A stretch of DNA of 64,000 nt. Source: Bacteroides sp. GTDB taxonomy: Bacteria; Bacteroidota; Bacteroidia; Bacteroidales; Bacteroidaceae. The position numbers and the translations under genes were made by a program. The notes beneath the pieces are model-generated. The model was given only the letters and a program-made list of their open reading frames with translations. It did no database searches and had not been told where the DNA came from. Below are positions 27,683-37,600 of the stretch, piece after piece (within the stretch, counting starts at the first letter, position 1; the number at the start of each line of letters is the position of its first letter). The DNA lies in contig SUXX01000001.1 in NCBI GenBank assembly GCA_015060735.1, positions 94,681 through 158,680 of the forward strand, read 5' to 3'.

Positions 27683-29470
27683 TTAATGCTGTTGTATGGA
27701 TTCGTCGATTACCTCTATTTTTTTTGTAATGAGTGCCAAATCGTCTTTCAACTTGTCTACTTTGCGTTTCATTTCCGAAACTAATGAATTCCCCTTTTTC
27801 GATGAACTACTCAAGAAACCAAGGTTGTTTTCATAGGTCTTGATTTCGTTTTTCATGTTTTCGTAGGCTCGCATCAATTTTTCGCGTTCTTTATACAAGT
27901 TGGCTTCCTTGTTGATGCTCGATTTGAAATTGTTCAATTTCTTTTGGGATGCCGACAAGTTGAATTTCTTAAATAAATCATCAATCGCGTGATGATATTG
28001 CTTGTAGATTCTGTCTTTTTCCTTAAATGGTACAAAACCTATTTTGTTCCATTCTTTCATCAACTCACGTACGGTTGCTTCTGTATTATTGCTTGCATCC
28101 CCGTTTTGGATGATGTTGTTGAGTTTCTCGATGATTGCTTTTTTCTTTTCCAGATTTTCTTGTTCGGCTGTTTTATGAATCGCTTCAGCTTTATTCTTTT
28201 GTTCGAAGAAGTAATCACAAGCCGTAACAAATCTTTTCCAAATGGATTCTGAGTGTTTTTTGGAAATTGGACCAATTTGTTTCCACTCCTTTTGTAAGCG
28301 GGTCAAGATGTCGGCTGTTGTTTTCCAATCGGTGCTGTCCTTTAAAGCTTCAGCTTGCTCGCACAATTGTTTCTTCTTCTCCAAGTTTTCGGTCATGTTG
28401 CTTTTCAATGTTTTGAAATGCTCTGCCTTACGCTTGAAGAAGTCATCGCATGCCGCACGGAAACGCTCAAAGATTTTCGTGTTCATCTTCTGAGGGGCAA
28501 AGCCGATGGTTTTCCATTTGGCTTGCAAAGCTAGGATTTCTTCTGTCTTGTCATGCCAATCTTGGAAGGTTTGCATTTTATCATACTCCATGGCTTCGAC
28601 AATCTCGCAGATAACTATTTTTTCGTCCAGATTCCGTTGCTCTCTTTCTTTGATTTCTTCGAAATGCTGTTGGTGACGACGGTTGACAATGGATGAGGCG
28701 GCTTTGAAGCGATTCCAAATGTCTTCCCGTTGTTCTTTGGCTACAGGACCGGTCTCGCGGAATTCCTGATGCAATTTTTGTAGCTGGTGGAAAGCGGAAA
28801 TTACATCTTCTTCTTCAGATAGCTTTTCAGCAGCTTCGCATAAGCGTAGCTTTATTTCGAGGTTCTTCTTAAAATCGTATTCGCGGAATTCGTTGTTCAG
28901 CTTTATCCGGTCGTAGAATTTCTCGGTATAAAGTTGGTAGCTTTTCCAAAGTTCATTCACTTTGGTAACTGGAATGTTCTTGATTTCGTTCCATTCAGTT
29001 TGGAGCTTTTTGAATTCATTGTATGCCTTGTTGGTGTCATCTGTCGATTCGGCTAGTTCTTTCATTCGATCGATGATTGCCAACTTTTTGGCTAGATTGT
29101 TTTCTCTTTCCTGTTCTTCTTCGGCTTTCAATGCATTTCTTTTTTCTCTGATGGTACTCATGAGTTCCTTGAATTTTGTTTCGTACTCATCTTTGGGCGT
29201 AACAAAATTCTCCGGATTGTTGCCGGTTTCCTCAAACTCTTTTCTTGCCAGTTCTACTTCGGCATTGCGGAGCTTGTAGAACGTTTGTTTAAGGTTGTCG
29301 AGTTCCGACTTGTCGCCTGGGGTTTCTTGTAAACAGATTTCTTCCAAGCGAGCAATTACATCTTCTTTAGACTGTAAAGGGGCAGCATTAACATTCGTTA
29401 CTACTACAGTGTCAGCAACTTCCTGTGCTGGTGTTTCCATTAAAGGACAATTCTTTTCGTTTGAGTCCAT
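27683..29470 (-). CDS. DUF349 domain-containing protein
   Basis: 595 highly charged, almost entirely helical residues with at least five DUF349 repeats of about 75 residues (LQTEWNEI, LHQEFRETGPV, LQAKWKTIGFAPQKMN, LQKEWKQIGPISKKHSESIW, LMKEWNKIGFVPFKEKDRIY). The C-terminus is a coiled coil. DUF349 proteins are cytoplasmic with no settled function. The start MDSNEKNC is chosen over an ATG seven codons upstream. No operon partner. Confidence 0.88.
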   Translation of the reverse strand: MDSNEKNCPLMETPAQEVADTVVVTNVNAAPLQSKEDVIARLEEICLQETPGDKSELDNLKQTFYKLRNAEVELARKEFEETGNNPENFVTPKDEYETKFKELMSTIREKRNALKAEEEQERENNLAKKLAIIDRMKELAESTDDTNKAYNEFKKLQTEWNEIKNIPVTKVNELWKSYQLYTEKFYDRIKLNNEFREYDFKKNLEIKLRLCEAAEKLSEEEDVISAFHQLQKLHQEFRETGPVAKEQREDIWNRFKAASSIVNRRHQQHFEEIKEREQRNLDEKIVICEIVEAMEYDKMQTFQDWHDKTEEILALQAKWKTIGFAPQKMNTKIFERFRAACDDFFKRKAEHFKTLKSNMTENLEKKKQLCEQAEALKDSTDWKTTADILTRLQKEWKQIGPISKKHSESIWKRFVTACDYFFEQKNKAEAIHKTAEQENLEKKKAIIEKLNNIIQNGDASNNTEATVRELMKEWNKIGFVPFKEKDRIYKQYHHAIDDLFKKFNLSASQKKLNNFKSSINKEANLYKEREKLMRAYENMKNEIKTYENNLGFLSSSSKKGNSLVSEMKRKVDKLKDDLALITKKIEVIDESIQQH

Positions 29471-29588
29471 CGTATAGGTTTTAAAGGTCAACTATCATTC
29501 AAGAGTAAGATACAATTTACAAATTAAATGAATAATTTTAAAAAAACATAATTTTTTATTTTTTTTTCTTCGTCACTAAGTGTATTCT

Positions 29589-30938
29589 TTATGAAAGTAA
29601 TACGGTGATGCCCATATATAGCAACATGCCAATAATGTCGTTGGTAATGGATATAAACGGACCGGTGGCAATGGCCGGGTCAATTTTAAGCTTTTCCAGT
29701 GTCATGGGAACCAATGTGCCAAATATGGATGCAAACATTACTACGGCGAATAGACTGAGTGATACGGAGTAGGATACGGTTGCGGTAGCTCCAAATCTTG
29801 CAAAATTGTAGACATAGACAAGCATGGAAATGATGGTGGCATTGATTAATGCTACAACCGACTCCTTCAATATCTGTTTCCATGTATTGTTGGCATCTAA
29901 TGAACTGTTGGCCAGACCTTGAACCACTAATGCGGATGACTGGGTGCCGACATTTCCACCTGTACCCCCGATAAGTGGGATGTATAAGGCCATTTCAGGA
30001 TGGGCAGCAAAGGTTGTGTCGAAGTTGCCAAGAATCATAGAGTTTCCAATACCACCTAACATGCCAATGAGCAGCCATGGGAGGCGGGCTGTTGTTTGGC
30101 GGAATACGTTGTCATCGGTTTCTACGTCTTGCGAGAGACCAGAAGCTAATTGGTAATCACGTTCGGCTTGTTCGCGAACTTCGTCCATGACATCGTCTAC
30201 CGTAATGCGTCCGACCAGGCGTCCGATACTATCTATTACAGGGACGGCTACCAGATTGTACTTTTCGATGGTTTGAATTACTTCGTCAACGGGCGTGTCT
30301 ACGTGGACGGAGATGGGGTCTTTCCGCATAACATGTTTTACCTTGGATACCGAAGGACTGGTAATCATTCGTTTCAAGGGGAATACACCTCGTAGGCGTT
30401 CCTCATCATCTACTACATATACGTAATAGATTTCGTCCATTTCTTCGGCCTGAATTCGCATTTCGCGAAGGCATTCCGGCATACTCCAGTTTTCCTTCAC
30501 GATAACCATTTCTGTACCCATCAACCCCCCAGCGGTGTCTTCGTCGTACTTCAGCAAGTCTACGATGTCACCGGCCTGCTCAATGTCCTCGATGTGCGAA
30601 AGGATTTCTTCCTGCTTCTCTTCGTCCATTTCGCGGATGATGTCTACAGCATCATCCGAATCCATGTAGTCTACGAATCGTTTGGCAATGGTTTCAGATG
30701 GGAGAATGTCAAGGAAATCCTTACGGGCATCTTCGTCCATTTCGGTCAGCACTTCGGCGGCCGTTTCGTTATCTAGTTGCATGTAGACGAAGCGTGCTTC
30801 TTCTACGTCCAATTCATCGCAAAGCTCTGCTATATCAGCAGGGTGCAGGTCGGCAAGCAGCTCTTTCAGGCTGTTTGCATCTTTTTGTTCAATCAACTCT
30901 TGGATTTGTTCAAAATCCAATTCTTCAAATTCTTTCAT
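29589..30938 (-). CDS. mgtE: Magnesium transporter MgtE
   Basis: A 449-residue Mg2+ channel. The N-terminal superhelical domain (LKELLADLHPADIAELCDEL...) is followed by two CBS domains (about 135-255, VVDDEERLRGVFPLKRM and VAVPVIDSIGRLVGRITVDDVMD) and five C-terminal membrane helices (about 285-449) with the pore motif GGTGGNVGTQSSALVVQGL. The cytoplasmic domains sense Mg2+ and gate the pore. It stands alone downstream of rsmA in the same direction. Confidence 0.97.
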   Translation of the reverse strand: MKEFEELDFEQIQELIEQKDANSLKELLADLHPADIAELCDELDVEEARFVYMQLDNETAAEVLTEMDEDARKDFLDILPSETIAKRFVDYMDSDDAVDIIREMDEEKQEEILSHIEDIEQAGDIVDLLKYDEDTAGGLMGTEMVIVKENWSMPECLREMRIQAEEMDEIYYVYVVDDEERLRGVFPLKRMITSPSVSKVKHVMRKDPISVHVDTPVDEVIQTIEKYNLVAVPVIDSIGRLVGRITVDDVMDEVREQAERDYQLASGLSQDVETDDNVFRQTTARLPWLLIGMLGGIGNSMILGNFDTTFAAHPEMALYIPLIGGTGGNVGTQSSALVVQGLANSSLDANNTWKQILKESVVALINATIISMLVYVYNFARFGATATVSYSVSLSLFAVVMFASIFGTLVPMTLEKLKIDPAIATGPFISITNDIIGMLLYMGITVLLS

Positions 30939-30986
30939 CCTACACGTCTTTTTTCTTTAATGTTATGAAAACATGTTTTTTCATCG

Positions 30987-31015
30987 TGTCATTCTGAGTC
31001 TCGCTCAGGATGACA
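30987..31015. repeat. Short palindromic repeat between rsmA and mgtE
   Basis: TGTCATTCTGAG and CTCAGGATGACA form an inverted repeat with a 5-base loop; it belongs to the family seen at 9775-9853. It lies 8 bp beyond the rsmA stop and may act as its transcript end. Confidence 0.6.
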
Positions 31016-31022
31016 AGGAAGG

Positions 31023-31814
31023 TTATTCTTCTTTTTTCAATGCCGCTTCCACCCGGTTAGTCAATTCTACAAACTCTTTAACAGACAATTGTTCGGGACG
31101 TTTGTTGAATATCGGGTCTGCACTTAGTGGATGGCTCTTGTCTAAGATACTCGAGATGGAATTTCGGAGCGTCTTTCTTCGTTGGTTGAAAGTGGTCTTG
31201 ACGATGTTTTTGAATAACTTTTCATCGCATCCCAAATTCGTGGTCTCATTCCGTGTCATCCGTATGACAGCACTTTTTACTTTAGGAGGTGGGTTGAATA
31301 CATGTTCGTGTACTGTGAACAGGTATTCCACTTTGTACCAGGCTTGAATCAAGACGCTTAAAATCCCGTAAGTCTTGCTTCCGGGACCTGCGGCGATTCG
31401 TTCTGCTACTTCCTTTTGTATCATTCCTGTGCAACATGGAATCAGATCTTTATAATCTAGCATCTTGAAAAATATCTGGCTTGAAATGTTGTATGGGTAA
31501 TTACCCGTCAAAACAAACGGCTTCCCTTCGAAAATGTTTTCCAGTTTCAGCTTCAGAAAGTCGTCTTCGATGATTTGTCCGTCCAAAGCAGGGAAATTCA
31601 GCTTCAGGTAGGCTACCGATTCAAAATCCAGCTCCACGACTTTGACTTCGCGGTCTTTCTTCATGAGGAATTGAGTAAGCACTCCCATGCCTGGACCAAC
31701 CTCCAGAATAGGAAGGTCGGGGCATGCATCTACCGTGTCGGCTATGTCGTTTGCGATGCCTAAATCGGTTAAAAAATGTTGGCCTAAGAACTTTTTGGGC
31801 TTAACTAATGGCAT
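31023..31814 (-). CDS. rsmA: 16S rRNA (adenine(1518)-N(6)/adenine(1519)-N(6))-dimethyltransferase
   Basis: The KsgA/RsmA enzyme that dimethylates two adjacent adenines in helix 45 of 16S rRNA. 263 residues with KKFLGQHFLTD at the N-terminus, SAM motif LEVGPGMGVLTQFL, VVELDFESV, the catalytic NYPYNISSQIFFK and the C-terminal VKSAVIRM / FNQRRKTLRNS blocks. Length is normal. Confidence 0.97.
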   Translation of the reverse strand: MPLVKPKKFLGQHFLTDLGIANDIADTVDACPDLPILEVGPGMGVLTQFLMKKDREVKVVELDFESVAYLKLNFPALDGQIIEDDFLKLKLENIFEGKPFVLTGNYPYNISSQIFFKMLDYKDLIPCCTGMIQKEVAERIAAGPGSKTYGILSVLIQAWYKVEYLFTVHEHVFNPPPKVKSAVIRMTRNETTNLGCDEKLFKNIVKTTFNQRRKTLRNSISSILDKSHPLSADPIFNKRPEQLSVKEFVELTNRVEAALKKEE

Positions 31815-31906
31815 TTTAATCTTTTTTCTGATGTTAAAGAATCGGTTTATTTCGCCAAGATGCTATCTTTGCAACATGCAAATATAAAAAATGTAAATTA
31901 AAAAAC

Positions 31907-32912
31907 ATGGATTTTGGAAGGAACTAATCGAAAAAAAATAGGAAATAGGGTCTTGCAGGTTGTTTTCCCGTTCTTGTTAGGGGCAGCAATTTTGTGTTGG
32001 ACTTATCGTGACTTTAATTTTCAACGGGTAGGCGATGTTCTTAGTGGTGGAGTGGATTATGCTTGGATATTGCTTTCGTTGGTGTTTGGTGTAACGGCTA
32101 ATTTGTTTCGGGGATGGCGTTGGACGTTGGCGTTGGAGCCGTTGGGTGAGTATCCGAAGAAGTCGAATTGTGTTTATGCCATCTTTGTATCTTATGCGGC
32201 TAATTTGGTTATTCCTCGTGTGGGCGAGGTGTCACGTTGTGGCGTATTGGCCCGCTATGACGGAGTTTCTTTCCCTAAGTCGTTGGGCACGGTGGTATCC
32301 GAACGCTTGATTGATACACTTTGTATCGGGCTTATTGCCGGGGTTACTTTGCTGGTGCAGGCTCCGGTTTTTGCTTCTTTCTTTCAAGAGACCGGTACGA
32401 ATGTGGAACGGTATGCCGAGGTGCTGACTTCTGTACATTTTTATATCTTGTTAGCTTGTGTTTTAGCAATTCTTCTGCTTGTTTTCTTTTTGATTCGTAA
32501 TGTGTCAGTCTTTGCCAAACTGAAAGGATTGGTCAAGAATATATGGTTGGGCATCATTGCGTTGAAGGATGTGAAGCACGTCCCTTTATACCTTATATAT
32601 ACAGTTGGTATTTGGGGCTCTTATTTCCTGGAGTTTTATCTGACTTTTTATGCGTTCGATTTTACGGCTCATTTAGGAATCATGGCCGGTATGGTGATGT
32701 TTGTGGTGGGTAGCATTGCGGTCATTGTTCCGACTCCTAACGGGGCAGGTCCGTGGCACTTTGCCGTGATTACGATGATGATGCTATATGGTGTTGGGAA
32801 AGAAGATGCGGCGATTTTTGCTCTTTTAGTACACGGAATACAAACCTTTTTATTAATTTTGTTGGGAATATATGGATTATCGGCTTTGCCGTTCACTAAT
32901 AAAACAAAATAA
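31907..32912 (+). CDS. UPF0104/flippase-like integral membrane protein (start disrupted or TTG)
   Basis: About 333 residues with some eight membrane helices and the features of the lysylphosphatidylglycerol synthase TM / flippase-like family (FRGWRWTLALEPLG, VIPRVGEVSRCGVLARYDG, VSERLIDTLC, VIVPTPNGAGPWHFAV). The main frame has no early ATG; its first possible start is TTG at 31914. An ATG at 31907 is out of frame and stops after 6 codons. Removing one T from the TTTT at 31911-31914 would give an uninterrupted protein beginning MDLEGTNRKK. The gene is therefore either TTG-initiated or carries a one-base slip. It is followed after 2 bp by pepD. Confidence 0.8.
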
Positions 32913-32914
32913 CT

Positions 32915-34375
32915 ATGGACACAATTCTTTCTCTTGCTCCGCAAAATGTGTGGAAGCATTTTTATTCGTTGACACAAATACCTCGTCCTTCCGGTCATCT
33001 GGAAAAGATTCAGGCATTCTTGCTGGACTTTGGGAAGAGTATTGGTGTAGAGACTTTTATGGACGAAGTGGGTAACATCATCTATCGCAAGCCGGCTACT
33101 CCGGGCATGGAAAACCGTAAGGCTATCATCTTGCAGGCTCACATGGATATGGTGCCTCAGAAAAATAATGATACTGTACATGATTTCGTGACTGATCCTA
33201 TCCAAACTTGGATTGATGGCGAATGGGTAAAGGCTAAAGGTACTACCCTCGGAGCAGATAACGGTATGGGTGTAGCTGCTATCATGGCCGTAATGGAAGA
33301 CAATACCTTGGTGCATGGTCCGTTGGAAGCCTTGATTACTGCTGACGAAGAAACCGGTATGTATGGTGCGTTTGGTTTGAAGCCGGGTACAGTTAATGGT
33401 GAAATTCTTTTGAATCTTGACTCAGAAGACGAAGGTGAACTTTATATCGGTTGTGCCGGAGGTGAAGACTTAAGTGCAAGCCTGGAATACAAGGAAGAAG
33501 AAACCGACCCTGAAGACATCGCTTTGAAGGTGACATTGAAAGGGCTTCGTGGTGGTCACTCGGGCTTGGAAATCAACGAAGGTCGTGCCAATGCCAACAA
33601 ACTCATGGCTCGTTTCGTGAGTGAGGTGATTGCTTGTGACGAAGCTTGCCTCGTATCTTGGAACGGTGGTAACATGCGTAATGCTATTCCTCGTGAATGT
33701 GAAGTGGTGATTACTATTCCGGCTTCGGAAGAAGAAGATGTTTTGGCATATGTTCAGGAATGTGAACAATTGTGGAACGAAGAATATCATGTACACGAAA
33801 CTCCGATAACCTTCAAGGCCGAGCGAGTAGAATTGCCGAAGTATATGGTGCCGGCCGAAATTCGCGATAACTTGGTGGATGCTATTTATGCTTGCCACAA
33901 TGGAACACTTCGTATGATTCCTACGATTCCTGATACCGTGGAAACATCGAACAACTTGGCTATCATCAAGATTGGTGGCGGTAAGGCTGAAATCAAGATT
34001 TTGACCCGTAGCTCACGCGACTCAATGAAGGATTACCTGAACACCAGCCTTGAATGCTGCTTCTCTATGGCCGGTATGCAAGTCGTTCGCTCGGGTGGTT
34101 ACTCCGGTTGGGAACCCAATGTGGATTCACCGATTTTGAAGGCTATGAAGGAGTCGTATAAGGCTCAGTTTGGTGTAGAACCAGCCGTGAAGGTGATTCA
34201 TGCCGGTTTGGAATGTGGTATTATCGGTGCCGTGATGCCGGGATTGGATATGATTTCATTCGGTCCTACACTCCGTTCTCCTCACTCACCAGACGAACGT
34301 TGCTTGATTCCTACCGTATCGAAATTCTATGACTTCCTCGTGGCTACATTAGCCAATGCTCCGGTGAAGGAATAA
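32915..34375 (+). CDS. pepD: Aminoacyl-histidine dipeptidase (M20 family)
   Basis: A 486-residue cytoplasmic zinc dipeptidase (carnosinase-like). Metal-binding and catalytic motifs are visible: QAHMDMVPQ, LGADNGMGVAA, ADEETGMYGA, LLNLDSEDEGE and the C-terminal HAGLECGII. It also has the lid/dimerisation insertion typical of PepD (GLRGGHSGLEINEGRAN). It lies directly downstream of the flippase-like gene and is probably co-transcribed. Confidence 0.95.
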   Translation: MDTILSLAPQNVWKHFYSLTQIPRPSGHLEKIQAFLLDFGKSIGVETFMDEVGNIIYRKPATPGMENRKAIILQAHMDMVPQKNNDTVHDFVTDPIQTWIDGEWVKAKGTTLGADNGMGVAAIMAVMEDNTLVHGPLEALITADEETGMYGAFGLKPGTVNGEILLNLDSEDEGELYIGCAGGEDLSASLEYKEEETDPEDIALKVTLKGLRGGHSGLEINEGRANANKLMARFVSEVIACDEACLVSWNGGNMRNAIPRECEVVITIPASEEEDVLAYVQECEQLWNEEYHVHETPITFKAERVELPKYMVPAEIRDNLVDAIYACHNGTLRMIPTIPDTVETSNNLAIIKIGGGKAEIKILTRSSRDSMKDYLNTSLECCFSMAGMQVVRSGGYSGWEPNVDSPILKAMKESYKAQFGVEPAVKVIHAGLECGIIGAVMPGLDMISFGPTLRSPHSPDERCLIPTVSKFYDFLVATLANAPVKE

Positions 34376-34433
34376 CTTAAAGTAGAAATATTATTTCTTC
34401 CTTTCATCTTTCAAACAGGGTGAATGTCTATAC

Positions 34434-34471
34434 TTACGCTGAAGGCAGATATGTTTTTGCCTTCAGCGTAA
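34434..34471. terminator. Perfect 14-bp inverted repeat after pepD
   Basis: TTACGCTGAAGGCA (34434-34447) and its reverse complement (34458-34471) flank a 10-base loop. The hairpin is strong but no T run follows, so termination is only probable. The rest of the 34376-34636 spacer shows no gene; a -7-like TATATTTG lies at 34605-34612, before the next gene. Confidence 0.5.
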
Positions 34472-34636
34472 TTCGTTATCAATCAGTGAGTCTGAAGGCT
34501 GAAGGCACTATATAAGTAATGTCGCTTGAGTGAAAATGAGTACGGGTGAAAGTTCATTTGCTATAATTAACACCCTAAATGCAGCATAATTAAATGTGAA
34601 TTTGTATATTTGTTCTATCACCAAATCAACTAAAAG

Positions 34637-37600
34637 ATGAAGACGCGAATATTCTTACTGGTTTGCTTGCTTGTGCTGGGCGTGGGCATGCAGGCACAGA
34701 CTTATAACCAACTTTGGACGAACGTCGAACAAATGGAACAGAAAGATTTGCCGAAATCTGTCATCGCCGAGGCGGAAAAAATATACGCGAAGGCGAAAAA
34801 GGAACGCAACGTGCCTCAGATGATGAAGGCGTATCTCACCATGATGGCTTGGCGAGGAAATATCTCGCCCGATAGCATCTCCGTGGACATCAAAGGCTTG
34901 GAAGAATGGGCTTCGCAAAAGGATACAGAAGTGCAGGACAAGGCGGTGCTATATTCTATCTTGGGTGGAATTTGCATCCGTGATGACTTTGAAAAAGGAA
35001 ACCATTATCTGCATCTTTCGTTGAAAGACAGCTTGACGCTGGTGGGCTATCCAGCGGAGAAACTTATGCCGGTGGTAGAGTCGGGAGAGACGAGCCGTCT
35101 TTATTTCGACAATAATCTCTATGACTTGTTAGCAAGAAGAGCTATTCGATTGTGGGAACAAAATCAATGGAATGTTCAACAAGTGGATGTTCGCCAAACC
35201 ATTCGGGAAACTTATCAATCCTTGTTGCATATATATAAGGTAAAGGGAATGCGTTCGGCATGGCTTCTGACTGCTCTCGATGCTTATCCGCAAGCTGATG
35301 AGAACCAACTTCGTGAATGGATAAAGGAGTATGGTGATCTGGATGTGTGTGCAGAAGTATATCTCCGTTTGGCTCGTTGGATGTTGCGAGAAGATGAACC
35401 AGCCAAGCGATTAGCCTTACTTCGGGAAGGCATCGACCGTTATCCCCATTACAATCGCATCAATGCGTTGAAGAACGAAGAACGGGACATATTGAAACCC
35501 CGGTTAAACCTATCGGTGGAGCATGCATATCCGGAAGAACCGATGGACGTCAATATCCATTATTGCAATTTGAAAGGACTCACTCTCAAACTCTATCGCC
35601 TTGATTTGCCGGTAGAATCGCCTTGGTTATCTAAGGTAAATGCCAAGACGATTGCTCAGTATGGCACTTTGCTACAAGAAGAACATTTTAGTCTTCCGGT
35701 TACTTCTGATTATCGTTCGCGGACAGAGAAGGTGATGGTAAATGCTCCGAAAGCCGGGAATTATTATTTAATGGCTGTCCCCGAGGGGATTGGGAAGATA
35801 CAAGAAGGTGCTTTGTTGCAACTTACGTCATTGATGCTGATAGAACGTGGTGTTCCGTCGGATAGGCAAGAGGTTGTGGTACTCAATCGAAAAAGTGGGC
35901 ATCCGGTGCCTCATGCACAAATTGCTATTTGTGCAAGAATGTCGAACGGGGGATATGAAGTCAAGGAAATTCATAAAGCAGATGCAGACGGGAAGGTGGT
36001 GCTGACCGGAAAAGGCGATCAAAATGTCTATTGGAATGCCTTTACCGATGAAGATAAGACGATGCCTATCCATCGGATGCACTTTCAGAAAGTTCGTGAA
36101 TTGCCTTCTCACACCGAGGAGTATGTACAACTATTTACCGACCGTTCGATATACCGCCCGGGGCAGGACGTTTATTTCTCGGGTATGATATATACCCGTA
36201 CGGATGACTTGACCCATGCTAAGGAAGGGCGAAAGCTTACGGTTGGTTTGTGGGATGCAGATAATCGGGAGATAGTGAAACTAGACGTTGAGACGGATGC
36301 ATTCGGCACTTTTCAAGGGATTTTCAACTTGCCGGCATCGGGTAAGTTGGGGGTGTATCGTTTGGAAACCGAAAAGGCTATGGCTTCCATTCGGGTGGAA
36401 GAATATAAACGTCCGACATTCGACGTGACCTTTGAAGCGGTTGAAGATGCTTATCACCCCGGCGATACGATTCGAGTGAAGGGGGTAGCACGTCGTTTTT
36501 CCGGAGCATCGGTGCAAGGGGCAAAAGTGAAGTATAGTGTCTCACGCATGATGAATCGATATTGGCGAATGTCGGGGACGGAAACTCATCGGGTGACCGG
36601 TGAATGTGTGACCGATGCACAAGGATGTTTTGAAGTGCCGGTGCACCTCTTACCGGTAGAAGAAGGTGAGCAGAACAGATTTTATACTTATCGGATAATA
36701 GCAGATGTGACGAATCTTTCGGGTGAGACCCAAGAAGGGATATTGGAACTTCCGTTAGGAAGTGCCTCTTTACGGATTGAAGTGCCGAATTGGGAAGGTG
36801 AAACTGTAGTGAAGGAACAAGGAAAGAACTTGAACTTTGCCGTGGTCAATTGGAAGAATGTGCCGGTGAAGACAGAAGTGAGCTATCGTGTCTTTACCGT
36901 GTTGAAAGATACGGACGGAAAGATGCTTCAAGGTAAGTGTGTCTGGCAAGGCAAAGCCCTGTCCAATGACTCATTTGTGCCCGAGGGAATTTATGCATTA
37001 CCTTCCGGACAATATCAGTTGCAGGCATCAGTAAAGGATGAGGCTGGCAGAACTTGTGAGCAGACGATTACGTTTGTGTTGTTCTCATTAAAAGATGAAA
37101 AACTCCCTTGTGATGCAACGGTCTGGAGTTATCAAACGGGGATGGAGTTCGACTCGAGAGGGGATGCTGTGGTTTATTTCGGGAGCAAGGAAAAAGATGT
37201 ATATCTGTATTATGACGTCTATTCGGAAAAGAAATGGATAGAAAGCAAACGGATTCATTTTTCGGATTCTCTGTTGAAATTTCCTTTTGAATATAAGGAA
37301 GAATACGGAGAAGGAATCATGGTTTCCTTTATCTTTGCCAAGGATGGCCAACTTTACGCCAGGTATCTTGGGATAAAGAAACCGAAACCGAATAAAACAT
37401 TGCAACTGAAATGGAAAACTTTCCGTGACAAACTTCAACCGGGGCAGCAAGAAACATGGACGTTGAACATTCTTCGTCCGGACGGGAAACCGGCCGATGC
37501 CCAATTGATGGCGACACTTTATGATGCGTCGTTGGATCAAATGGCATCTCATCGTTGGCGTTTTGCCTTGGATTTCCCAAGATATATCCCTACTTATTAT

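Noticed and set aside
37088..37552. Long minus-strand ORFs inside the macroglobulin-like gene
   Set aside because: Shadows of a 1790-residue coding frame; no start context or homology visible.
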